Positions 1 to 5,061 of a stretch of DNA of 5,061 bases are shown here, piece after piece. A program made the translations under genes and the position numbers. The stretch spans positions 8,103-13,163 of the forward strand of contig HF990842.1 in assembly GCA_000432855.1 (NCBI GenBank), in the 5' to 3' direction. Positions within the stretch are counted from its first letter, which is position 1. Each line of letters opens with the position of its first letter. This stretch comes from Firmicutes bacterium CAG:822 (lineage in GTDB: Bacteria > Bacillota_I > Bacilli_A > RF39 > UBA660). The notes below the pieces were generated by a model. It was not told the DNA's origin and searched no databases. It worked only from the letters and a program-made list of their open reading frames with translations.

Positions 1-1
1 G

Positions 2-94
2 GCTGCCGCAGCTGTTTTAGTCTTTGGATTAACCGCTATTGTTATTGGATGTATTATTTTCTTACCAAAAATTTTAGTATTAATAGGAGGGTAA
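2..94 (+). CDS. dgkA: Diacylglycerol kinase / undecaprenol kinase, C-terminal end (5' truncated by window)
   Basis: The frame open from base 2 to the TAA at 92-94 gives 30 residues: a run of four alanines, a hydrophobic helix (VLVFGLTAIVIGCIIFLP) and a short tail KILVLIGG. An alanine-rich entry into the last transmembrane helix followed by IIFLPK is typical of the C-terminus of the small integral-membrane DgkA family. In Gram-positive bacteria this enzyme phosphorylates undecaprenol (or diacylglycerol) at the membrane, supplying the lipid carrier for cell-wall synthesis. The position directly before era agrees with Bacilli gene order. The stop codon lies between the era Shine-Dalgarno and the era ATG, so the two genes are transcribed and probably translated together. 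The catalytic part lies outside the window, so the assignment rests on the tail and the context. Confidence 0.75.
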   Translation, partial: AAAAVLVFGLTAIVIGCIIFLPKILVLIGG

Positions 95-97
95 ACT

Positions 98-985
98 ATG
101 CGCTCAGGATTTGTAAGTTTTGTGGGTCGTCCAAATGTCGGCAAATCAACTTTAATAAACCAAATTGTTGGAACTAAAATAGCCATCACATCTGATAAAC
201 CCCAAACAACTAGAAATATTATTCAAGGTGTTTATAATGATAATGATACGCAAATTGTCTTTGTCGATACCCCAGGTATTCATAAACCAACACATAAATT
301 AGGTCAAATTTTAAATAGGGGAGCTTATTATAGTATTGATGATGTCGATGTTGTATGTCTTCTTATAGATGCTAAAGCTGGACTTGGTAAAGGTGATAAA
401 TATGTCATCGAAAGATTAAAAGATATAAATAAACCAGTTATCTTAATTATTAATAAAATAGATGGCTTATCTAAAGATGAAATATTCTTAAAAATAAACG
501 AATATAAAGATTTATATAACTTCTCAGAAATAGTTCCTATATCAGCTTTAAAAAATAAAAATATCGATGAATTAATTAAAGTAATAAAAGAATATCTTCC
601 AGATAATATCAAATACTTTGATGATAGTATGATTACTAATAGAAGTATGCAGTTTATGATTGCGGAAACCGTTAGAGAAAAAATATTATGGCTAACCAAA
701 GAAGAAGTCCCACACTCTGTAACATGTGTCGTTGAAAAAATCGTTAAAGACAAAGATAAAAATATTATCAATGTTGCTATTATCGTCGACAGGGATTCTC
801 TAAAGAAAATCATTATCGGTAAAGGTGGCAGTATGATTAAAAAAATCGGAACATTAGCCAGAGAGGATTTAGAAAAAATATTAGGTACCAAAGTATACTT
901 AGAATTATATGTTAAAACCATTGAAAAATGGCGTGATAGAGAAAAATATTTAACCGAATTTAATTTTAACGATTTTACTGAATAA
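98..985 (+). CDS. era: GTPase Era (30S ribosomal subunit assembly)
   Basis: Era is an essential Ras-like GTPase with a KH domain. It binds the 3' end of 16S rRNA and helps mature the 30S subunit, in the cytoplasm and at the membrane surface. The 295 residues match the family's usual length of about 300. The G domain is intact: P-loop GRPNVGKST at 10-18, switch I threonines in KPQTTRN at 34-40, DTPG at 57-60 followed by the Era-typical GIHKP, NKID at 119-122 and SAL at 149-151. The C-terminal KH domain carries the RNA-binding GKGG loop at 241-244, then the conserved AREDLE at 254-259 and WRD at 278-280. AGGAGG at 85-90 lies seven bases before the ATG and fixes the start. It sits in an operon between dgkA and the YqzL-like gene. 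No key residue is missing. Confidence 0.98.
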   Translation: MRSGFVSFVGRPNVGKSTLINQIVGTKIAITSDKPQTTRNIIQGVYNDNDTQIVFVDTPGIHKPTHKLGQILNRGAYYSIDDVDVVCLLIDAKAGLGKGDKYVIERLKDINKPVILIINKIDGLSKDEIFLKINEYKDLYNFSEIVPISALKNKNIDELIKVIKEYLPDNIKYFDDSMITNRSMQFMIAETVREKILWLTKEEVPHSVTCVVEKIVKDKDKNIINVAIIVDRDSLKKIIIGKGGSMIKKIGTLAREDLEKILGTKVYLELYVKTIEKWRDREKYLTEFNFNDFTE

Positions 986-1014
986 AATATTCCATCCACT
1001 ACCACAATATTAAT

Positions 1015-1020
1015 AGGTGA
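1015..1020 (+). promoter_or_regulatory. Ribosome binding site of the yqzL-like gene
   Basis: AGGTGA, extended to AGGTGAT by the next base, is a seven-base match to the anti-Shine-Dalgarno sequence. It lies five bases before the ATG at 1026. It is the main reason to accept the 39-codon frame that follows as a gene. Confidence 0.75.
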
Positions 1021-1025
1021 TAAAA

Positions 1026-1145
1026 ATGAACAAACAAGATTTATGGAATTTATTTAGACTAACAGGCAAAATCGAATATTATTTAAAATATAAAGAAAAA
1101 GAGGGAGAAGATGAACTTAGAAGAAGTAACGGGAATAATCGTTAA
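1026..1145 (+). CDS. yqzL: YqzL-like small protein (39 aa), overlapping recO
   Basis: This is a 39-residue frame starting MNKQDLWNLFRLTGKIEYYL and ending in a charged tail (KEKEGEDELRR...). The conserved-looking core is a tryptophan near the N-terminus followed by F-x-x-TG-x-I-x-x-YL-x-YK. That is how I remember the YqzL family of Bacillota, a protein of under 50 residues encoded between era and recO in Bacillus, and the location here is exactly that. Its function is unknown. A good Shine-Dalgarno lies five bases upstream. The last 35 bases overlap the start of recO in another frame, and the recO ribosome binding site lies inside this gene, which points to translational coupling. It has no signal peptide or membrane segment. 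The call rests on position, start signal and a remembered motif; the C-terminal ten residues may be shaped mainly by the overlap. Confidence 0.75.
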   Translation: MNKQDLWNLFRLTGKIEYYLKYKEKEGEDELRRSNGNNR

Positions 1146-1851
1146 CGAAACAAACTATGGAGAAACCAGTAAAATATTAAATGTCATAACCAAAGAAAAA
1201 GGCTTAATTTCAGTTATGGCTAAAGGGTGTAAAAACTTAAAAAGTCCACTCCGAAGTGTTTCTTCTAAACTCACTTATGGAACCTTTATTATCTATTATA
1301 AAGAAAATAAGATTTCAACTTTAAAAGAAGTTAGTGTTTTAGATAATTTTAAAAATTTAAAAAAAGATATCACTTCAATTAGTTATGCCGCTTATATGCT
1401 AGAACTAAGTGAAGGTGTAATAAAACAAAATAATGACCCTCGTATCTTTGATTTATTAATCCAAAGTTTAAAAAAAATCGACGAAGGTTTTGATCCTTTA
1501 GTTATTATGAATATTCTAGAACTTAAATATTTGGAATTCTTAGGTGTCATGCCCATAATCGATTCATGTGCCATGTGTGGTAAGAAAACAGGTATTGTCA
1601 CATTGTCAAGTTATCGTGGTGGATATGTCTGTAAAGATTGTTATACTAACGAAACCATGGTATCAGATAAAACTATTAAATTAATCAGAATGTTTTACTA
1701 TGTTGACATAAGTAAAATTACAAAATTAGATATAAGTCTTAAATCTAAAAATGAAATCAATTTATTCTTAGATGATTATTATTCTAGATATACAGGTCTA
1801 TATTTAAAAAGTAAAAGCTTTATTAAAAATTTACAAAAATTAACTAGTTAA
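1111..1851 (+). CDS. recO: DNA repair protein RecO
   Basis: RecO works in the RecFOR pathway: it binds single-stranded DNA and SSB and, with RecR, loads RecA at gaps. The 246 residues fit the family (about 240-260). The N-terminal OB-fold region spans roughly residues 1-80 (TGIIVNETNYGETSKILNVIT, then the GLISVMAKGCKN strand-turn common in RecO). A helical region follows, and then a four-cysteine zinc site typical of Gram-positive and Thermus-type RecO: C153-x2-C156 and C174-x2-C177, with the SSYRGGYVC segment between them. The start ATG has GAGGGAG at 1101-1107 just upstream, inside the overlapping yqzL-like frame. An A8 run at 1470-1477 lies in the coding sequence but the frame is intact across it. 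It is the last gene of the era operon; the glyQS promoter begins three bases after its stop. Confidence 0.95.
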   Translation: MNLEEVTGIIVNETNYGETSKILNVITKEKGLISVMAKGCKNLKSPLRSVSSKLTYGTFIIYYKENKISTLKEVSVLDNFKNLKKDITSISYAAYMLELSEGVIKQNNDPRIFDLLIQSLKKIDEGFDPLVIMNILELKYLEFLGVMPIIDSCAMCGKKTGIVTLSSYRGGYVCKDCYTNETMVSDKTIKLIRMFYYVDISKITKLDISLKSKNEINLFLDDYYSRYTGLYLKSKSFIKNLQKLTS

Positions 1852-1854
1852 CTA

Positions 1855-1883
1855 TTGACTAAACTAAAATAAAAACATAAAAT
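1855..1883 (+). promoter_or_regulatory. Sigma-A-type promoter for the glyQS leader
   Basis: The -35 hexamer TTGACT (1855-1860) and the -10 hexamer TAAAAT (1878-1883) are separated by a 17-base A-rich spacer. Each hexamer has one mismatch to the consensus. Transcription would start near 1889-1892, just upstream of the structured T-box leader. It begins three bases after the recO stop, so glyQS can be expressed separately from the era-recO operon, although read-through from recO is also possible because no terminator separates them. Confidence 0.75.
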
Positions 1884-1889
1884 ATTAGT

Positions 1890-2014
1890 ATATATTGAAA
1901 GGCGATGACGGGCTTGGAAACCCCGAGTCATATATTAAAGAGAGATTCTTCTAGAATAAATAAGGTGGAACCGCGGGAAACCGTCCTTATATATTACTAG
2001 GAGTTTTTTATTTT
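1890..2014 (+). ncRNA. T-box riboswitch leader (tRNA-Gly responsive, short form)
   Basis: The diagnostic T-box core AAGGTGGAACCGCGG begins at 1962. The antiterminator folds as AAGG 1962-1965 with CCUU 1985-1988, a seven-base bulge UGGAACC at 1966-1972 whose UGG can pair with the tRNA acceptor end, then GCGG 1973-1976 with CCGU 1981-1984 closed by a GAAA tetraloop. Upstream, AUUCU 1945-1949 pairs with AGAAU 1953-1957, in the place of Stem III. The only Stem I candidate is a small hairpin, AUGAC 1905-1909 with GUCAU 1927-1931, continued by GGG/CCC. There is no Stem II or pseudoknot, as in known glyQS leaders. The leader should let glyQS be expressed when tRNA-Gly is uncharged. No glycine codon sits in the usual 3'-strand specifier position: GGC at 1901-1903 and GGA at 1916-1918 are candidates. 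The T-box identity is firm; how it reads the anticodon is not. Confidence 0.9.
1948..2014 (+). terminator. Intrinsic terminator of the T-box leader
   Basis: CUUCUAG (1948-1954) pairs with CUAGGAG (1997-2003). After a bulged A1996 the helix continues with 1955-1958 to 1992-1995, an A-A mismatch, and 1960-1965 to 1985-1990, and runs straight into the antiterminator core. UUUUUU follows at 2004-2009, then AUUUU. A long stem ending in G and followed by a U-run is the pattern of a Rho-independent terminator. The lower stem uses the same bases as the Stem III candidate (1945-1957), so those two cannot form together. I could not find a separate terminator helix that excludes the antiterminator in the usual way. 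Confidence 0.65.
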
Positions 2015-2028
2015 GAAGGAGGTAAATT

Positions 2029-3399
2029 ATGGTCAATATAACAATGGACAAATTAGTAAGTATATGTAAACAATATGGATTCATATTTCAAGGTAGTGAA
2101 ATCTATGGAGGTTTAGCTAATACTTGGGATTATGGACCTTTAGGTGTTGAACTTAAAAACAACTTAAAAAAGGCCTGGTGGAAGAAATTTATTCAGGAAA
2201 GTAAACATAGCTATGGTGTTGATGCTGCTATTTTAATGAATCCAAGAGTATGGGAAGCATCTGGACACGTTCAAAACTTCTCAGACCCATTAATCGATTG
2301 TAAAGAATGTAAATCAAGACAAAGAGCTGACAAATTAGTTGAGGCTGTAGATCCAGAAATTGATGGCGATTCCATGAGTGATGAAGAACTATATGATTAT
2401 ATAGTAAAACATGGTATCAAATGCCCAAAATGTGGCAAATCAAACTGGACTAAAATTAGACAGTTTAACTTGCTTTTCGAAACAAGTAGAGGAGTTATCA
2501 AAGATGATGCCTCTAAAGTATATTTAAGAGGTGAAACAGCTCAAGGAGAGTTTGTTAATTTCTTAAACGTTCAAAAATCGATGCGAGCTAAATTACCATT
2601 TGGTATTGGTCAAGTTGGTAAAGCTTTTAGAAATGAAATCACCCCAGGTAACTTTACTTTTAGAACTGTCGAATTTGAACAGATGGAACACCAACTTTTC
2701 TGTAAAGACGAAGATTCAATGAACTTCTATGAAAATTATAAACAAAAAGCTTGGGATTTCTTAATAAGCCTAGGTATCAAAGAAGATGATATCCGATTTA
2801 AAGACCATGAAAAATTAGTTTTCTATTGTAAAGCCGCTTGTGATATTCAGTATAGATTCCCATTTGGTTTTGATGAACTTTGGGGAACTCATCATAGGGG
2901 AACTTATGACTTATCTAGACATGAAGAATATTCAGGTAATCAAATGCGTTATCTAGATCCAGACACTAACGAAAAAATCTTACCAACTGTTGTTGAATCC
3001 AGTGTTGGAGCTGACCGTTTAGCTTTAGCCATCTTATGTAATGCTTACGAAAACCAAACCTTAGAAGATGGTACTACTAGAGAAGTTATGCATTTTCATC
3101 CTTTTCTAGCCCCTTATAAAGCTGCCGTTCTACCACTTGTCAAAAAACATCATAAAGAAAAAGCTGAAGAAGTATATAATATGCTTTCTAAAGATTTCAT
3201 GATAACCTATGATGAAACAGGTAATATTGGTAAAAGATATCGTAGAGAGGATGTCGCTGGAACACCATTCTGTATAACTATCGACGATGAAACCATTAAT
3301 AATGGTACTGTAACTGTTCGTGATAGAGATACCATGAAACAAGACATAATCAAAGTAGAAGAATTAAAAGATTATTTAAATGAAAAAATAAAATTTTAA
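2029..3399 (+). CDS. glyQS: Glycine--tRNA ligase, single-chain alpha2 type
   Basis: This class II aminoacyl-tRNA synthetase activates glycine with ATP and charges tRNA-Gly in the cytoplasm, as a homodimer. The 456 residues match the one-subunit bacterial type (about 460 in staphylococci), not the separate alpha and beta chains of Bacillus or E. coli. An N-terminal substrate-binding segment (QGSEIYGGLANTWDYGPLG, 21-39) is followed by the motif 1 region around MNPRVWEASGH (70-80). An insert has two cysteine pairs, C91/C94 and C132/C135, a plausible zinc ribbon. RGETAQGEF is at 167-175, motif 2 is FRNEITPGNFTFRTVEFEQ (200-218) with the ATP-binding Arg201 and Glu203, and motif 3 is GADRLALA (327-334) with Arg330. 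The anticodon-binding domain runs from about 356 to the end. AAGGAGGT at 2017-2023 fixes the first ATG over the methionine at codon 6. Expression is controlled by the T-box leader upstream. Confidence 0.98.
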   Translation: MVNITMDKLVSICKQYGFIFQGSEIYGGLANTWDYGPLGVELKNNLKKAWWKKFIQESKHSYGVDAAILMNPRVWEASGHVQNFSDPLIDCKECKSRQRADKLVEAVDPEIDGDSMSDEELYDYIVKHGIKCPKCGKSNWTKIRQFNLLFETSRGVIKDDASKVYLRGETAQGEFVNFLNVQKSMRAKLPFGIGQVGKAFRNEITPGNFTFRTVEFEQMEHQLFCKDEDSMNFYENYKQKAWDFLISLGIKEDDIRFKDHEKLVFYCKAACDIQYRFPFGFDELWGTHHRGTYDLSRHEEYSGNQMRYLDPDTNEKILPTVVESSVGADRLALAILCNAYENQTLEDGTTREVMHFHPFLAPYKAAVLPLVKKHHKEKAEEVYNMLSKDFMITYDETGNIGKRYRREDVAGTPFCITIDDETINNGTVTVRDRDTMKQDIIKVEELKDYLNEKIKF

Positions 3400-3422
3400 A
3401 AAGGGCTGTAAATATATTGAAA

Positions 3423-3427
3423 GAGAG
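3423..3427 (+). promoter_or_regulatory. Probable ribosome binding site choosing ATG 3435
   Basis: GAGAG lies seven bases before the ATG at 3435. The alternative upstream TTG at 3417 has only AAGGG at 3401-3405, 11 bases away, which is too far to be effective. The site is weaker than those of era and glyQS. Confidence 0.5.
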
Positions 3428-3434
3428 TGACAAA

Positions 3435-4028
3435 ATGAAAAATTATAACGAAAAGACTTTAATATTAACCCCAGGAGAACACGTAATATTCTTACAAAAA
3501 GGAACTAATTGGCCAGGATATGTTCCGGTTAGTACCATCCAAGGAAGATTAATTGATAATTCAAATATCATTATTCCTCAAGTCATGCTTTCTGCTCGCA
3601 TGCATTTAGAGAAATCAGACTACGAATTGTATATTAATACTGAAGATGTCCTTGTTGAAAAAGTAGATTTAAGACAAAACACTCCAGGTGTACCTAAAGC
3701 AGGATTTGAAAATGCTCTAGAAGAAGAGGTCATCATGGACCCACATACTCACGAAGTGCGTTTGCCATATCGTGAAGGAGTCGTTGATAGGGATCCTGAT
3801 AGTCAAACCTATGGTAAGTTACAAGAAATAATTCATGAATATGAAGGGTATGAAGCTGTATCTCCAGAATCAGCTTATGAATATCCAATCGGACGTTCAT
3901 TATGGTCTGATGGTGATGAACCATATGTTACTTATAAGTTATATCAAAACACTAATGCTGTTGCTGTTATGGTAAAAGATTTAGATAAAGATATACCTGG
4001 AAAAGCATTAGTTAAAACACTTGATTAA
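3435..4028 (+). CDS. Hypothetical acidic soluble protein (197 aa)
   Basis: I do not recognise this protein. From the ATG at 3435 it has 197 residues; the frame could extend six codons upstream to a TTG at 3417, but the spacing to a Shine-Dalgarno favours the ATG. It is acidic (about 33 Asp/Glu against 19 Lys/Arg) and has no signal peptide or membrane segment. The first 80 residues alternate short hydrophobic strands with turns (TLILTPGEHVIFLQ, VSTIQGRLI, NIIIPQVMLSAR), suggesting a beta-rich domain. A charged region follows with DPHTHEV (102-108) and VDRDPDSQTYG (117-127), then a second strand-rich part (EPYVTYKLYQNTNAVAVMVKDLD, 162-184). H104 and H106 with nearby acids could bind metal, but nothing proves it. 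It follows glyQS after 35 bases with no promoter or terminator visible, so co-transcription under the T-box is likely. It looks like a genuine gene, with long even coding character and a downstream partner close behind. Confidence 0.8.
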   Translation: MKNYNEKTLILTPGEHVIFLQKGTNWPGYVPVSTIQGRLIDNSNIIIPQVMLSARMHLEKSDYELYINTEDVLVEKVDLRQNTPGVPKAGFENALEEEVIMDPHTHEVRLPYREGVVDRDPDSQTYGKLQEIIHEYEGYEAVSPESAYEYPIGRSLWSDGDEPYVTYKLYQNTNAVAVMVKDLDKDIPGKALVKTLD

Positions 4029-4037
4029 AGTAAAACT

Positions 4038-4041
4038 GGAG
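4038..4041 (+). promoter_or_regulatory. Ribosome binding site choosing ATG 4048
   Basis: GGAG lies six bases before the ATG at 4048. The longer frame would start at the TTG at 4021, which overlaps the previous gene's last codons and has no Shine-Dalgarno before it. The ATG is therefore preferred. Confidence 0.6.
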
Positions 4042-4047
4042 ACCATT

Positions 4048-4938
4048 ATGAGAAAAATTATCTTATCACAAAAGAAATTTTTAAAAGTTTTACTTACTAC
4101 TATAAATATTAATAACTTGCGCAAATTAAGTAAAAAGCATAAATCATCTTTAGAATATATTCCAATAATATTTATGAAAAACTCTTTATTAAACTTATTC
4201 GAAGATGACTCTACTTCTAGTGCTTTTACAGCTACCATCATTGGAAAAATGAAGTATGAACATACAAAGATAAAACCAAAAAATGATTTTCAAAAACGTG
4301 ATAGTAAAATTGATACTAAAAAATCATCTAAAGTTACTTCAAAAAATAATCAAAAAACAGGAATTAGCCAAGTTAATTCAGAAGCATCGGTTAGAATTAG
4401 CGGTCAAAAAAAATTAATTAGTGAAGTTATCACTATAACTCCATATATTAGTCAAAAAAAGAAAATAATTATTGGTGCATCCACGAAAAATAATCAAAAT
4501 AAAAAGCAAGCAATTCAAGTACAGAAAAAAGAGAACGCTCCCAAAGCATCATCTACAAAAATAAATCCTACTATAAAAAAACAACATGATAATAAACGGA
4601 ATAAATCTAAAATAGTAGGCAGTAGTATTTCAGCAAAACCAAAGCCCCAAGTAATTGCTAATTCCAAAACGGCAACTAAGCCAAGTAGTAGTCAAACACT
4701 AAAATCCAATCAATCAAAAACACCAAAATATAAACTTCAAAAGAAAAAATCATCTAATTTAGTTGCTTTATTTAGTGTCACTGCTGCATCATTGCTTTTA
4801 GCACTAACCTTTGGCCATAAGAAAGCTTTTTCAAGTGTATTGGCTCTTTCTTCTGTTGCAATATTAAGCTATGGAATGTTTGCTAATAATAAAAACAAAA
4901 CCATAAAAACAAACAAACAACTTGTAAAAAAGATTTAA
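4048..4938 (+). CDS. Hypothetical lysine-rich protein with C-terminal two-helix membrane hairpin (296 aa)
   Basis: I do not recognise this protein. From the ATG at 4048 it has 296 residues with about 57 lysines (19%), 5 arginines and only about 12 acidic residues, and no cysteine or tryptophan. Residues 1-65 look partly ordered (IILSQKKFLKVLLTTI, then SLEYIPIIFMKNSLLNLF). Residues from about 68 to 235 are low-complexity K/S/T/N/Q, probably disordered. Two hydrophobic segments follow: 238-256 (LVALFSVTAASLLLALTFG) and 261-279 (FSSVLALSSVAILSYGMFA), with HKK between them, then a basic tail ending LVKKI. This predicts a membrane hairpin with both termini on the same side, most likely inside given the positive charge. 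The basic middle could contact nucleic acid, acidic protein or anionic lipid; that is inference. It starts 19 bases after the acidic gene's stop, so the two are probably one transcription unit. It could instead be a fast-evolving lineage-specific surface protein. Confidence 0.75.
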   Translation: MRKIILSQKKFLKVLLTTININNLRKLSKKHKSSLEYIPIIFMKNSLLNLFEDDSTSSAFTATIIGKMKYEHTKIKPKNDFQKRDSKIDTKKSSKVTSKNNQKTGISQVNSEASVRISGQKKLISEVITITPYISQKKKIIIGASTKNNQNKKQAIQVQKKENAPKASSTKINPTIKKQHDNKRNKSKIVGSSISAKPKPQVIANSKTATKPSSSQTLKSNQSKTPKYKLQKKKSSNLVALFSVTAASLLLALTFGHKKAFSSVLALSSVAILSYGMFANNKNKTIKTNKQLVKKI

Positions 4939-4960
4939 ATTTAAAAAGCAGTTAAATTAC

Positions 4961-4988
4961 TTGACTAACATTATATAAATAGTAAAAT
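4961..4988 (+). promoter_or_regulatory. Sigma-A-type promoter for a gene beyond the window
   Basis: TTGACT (4961-4966) and TAAAAT (4983-4988) are separated by 16 bases. The hexamers are identical to those of the glyQS promoter, and the start would fall near 4995. No coding region follows before the window ends, so it probably drives the next gene to the right, with a leader of at least 65 bases. Confidence 0.6.
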
Positions 4989-4989
4989 G

Positions 4990-5019
4990 ATATATCAGTG
5001 TAAAAAGATATATTTTTTT
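4990..5019 (+). terminator. Possible weak intrinsic terminator
   Basis: ATATATC (4990-4996) pairs with GATATAT (5007-5013) across a ten-base loop, followed by an unbroken T-run to 5019. It is the only hairpin-plus-U-tract after the last gene and could end the glyQS transcription unit. The stem has one G-C pair and a large loop, so it would be weak. It also overlaps the expected start site of the promoter at 4961-4988, so one of the two may be fortuitous. The remaining bases 5020-5061 hold nothing I can name. Confidence 0.35.
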
Positions 5020-5061
5020 CATTTACTAGGAATTTGCTTTGTAAAAGGTAAAAGTTTGCAA

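Noticed and set aside
328..1005. Long open frame on the - strand opposite era
   Set aside because: It is a shadow of era. It has no ribosome binding site, and its composition follows from the complementary Era codons.
1470..1477. A8 run inside recO as a possible slippage or frameshift site
   Set aside because: The recO frame reads correctly through it to the zinc site and a normal C-terminus, and homopolymer A runs are expected at this base composition.
1840..1851. Perfect palindrome TTAACTAGTTAA at the recO stop
   Set aside because: It has no loop or U-tract, so it is not a terminator. As an operator it is unsupported by any second copy, and its left half is coding sequence.
1889..1909. 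An 11-base repeat (TATATTGAAAG) shared by the glyQS leader and the region before the acidic gene (about 3413-3423)
   Set aside because: In a 5-kb window this rich in A and T, several 11-base matches are expected by chance, and the second copy has no T-box core nearby.
3417..3434. TTG start six codons upstream for the acidic protein
   Set aside because: The nearest purine-rich site is 11 bases away, while the ATG at 3435 has a better-spaced site.
4021..4047. TTG start nine codons upstream for the lysine-rich protein
   Set aside because: It lies within the last codons of the preceding gene and has no Shine-Dalgarno; the ATG at 4048 has GGAG six bases upstream.
4008..4241. Minus-strand frame opposite the start of the lysine-rich gene
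   Set aside because: It lies antisense to a gene with a better start signal. Its product is low-complexity, and no promoter or ribosome binding site was seen.
5020..5061. Possible start of another gene or a repeat at the right edge (TTTGC / GCAA)
   Set aside because: The arms are too short and too close to the edge to interpret, and no start codon with a ribosome binding site is visible.

Overview
The window is AT-rich, gene-dense and coded entirely on the + strand. It looks like a chromosomal segment of a low-GC Bacillota (Bacilli-like, possibly one of the reduced lineages near the Mollicutes). The basis is the order dgkA - era - yqzL-like - recO - glycyl-tRNA synthetase, which is the classic Bacilli arrangement, together with strong Shine-Dalgarno sites and a T-box leader. 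All seven stop codons are TAA. Every tryptophan in Era and the synthetase is TGG and no reading frame contains an internal TGA, so there is no sign of the mycoplasma code. The species cannot be named from this.

Region 1 (1-1851) is a compact housekeeping operon. It holds the last 30 codons of a diacylglycerol/undecaprenol kinase, then Era (30S assembly GTPase), a 39-residue YqzL-like small protein whose frame overlaps the next gene by 35 bases, and RecO (recombination mediator). No internal terminator is visible. The cdd gene that sits between dgkA and era in Bacillus is absent.

Region 2 (1852-2028) is regulatory. A near-consensus promoter starts three bases after the recO stop. It drives a T-box leader with a textbook antiterminator (UGGAACC bulge, GAAA tetraloop) upstream of glyQS. 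The leader is very short: Stem I is reduced to one small hairpin, and the only terminator I can fold extends the antiterminator helix rather than replacing it. This is the most unusual element in the window.

Region 3 (2029-3399) is the single-chain, alpha2-type glycyl-tRNA synthetase, expected to be induced when uncharged tRNA-Gly accumulates.

Region 4 (3400-4938) holds two genes I do not recognise, probably co-transcribed with the synthetase. The first encodes a soluble acidic protein of 197 residues. The second encodes a very lysine-rich protein of 296 residues with a low-complexity middle and a C-terminal pair of membrane segments. Both appear to start at ATG codons inside slightly longer TTG-started frames.

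Region 5 (4939-5061) has no gene. It contains a second TTGACT/TAAAAT promoter and a weak A/T hairpin followed by a T-run, then runs off the window. I found no tRNA, rRNA, CRISPR array, insertion sequence or phage gene. I see no new multi-gene system that I could defend; the leads are the minimal T-box and the two orphan genes.
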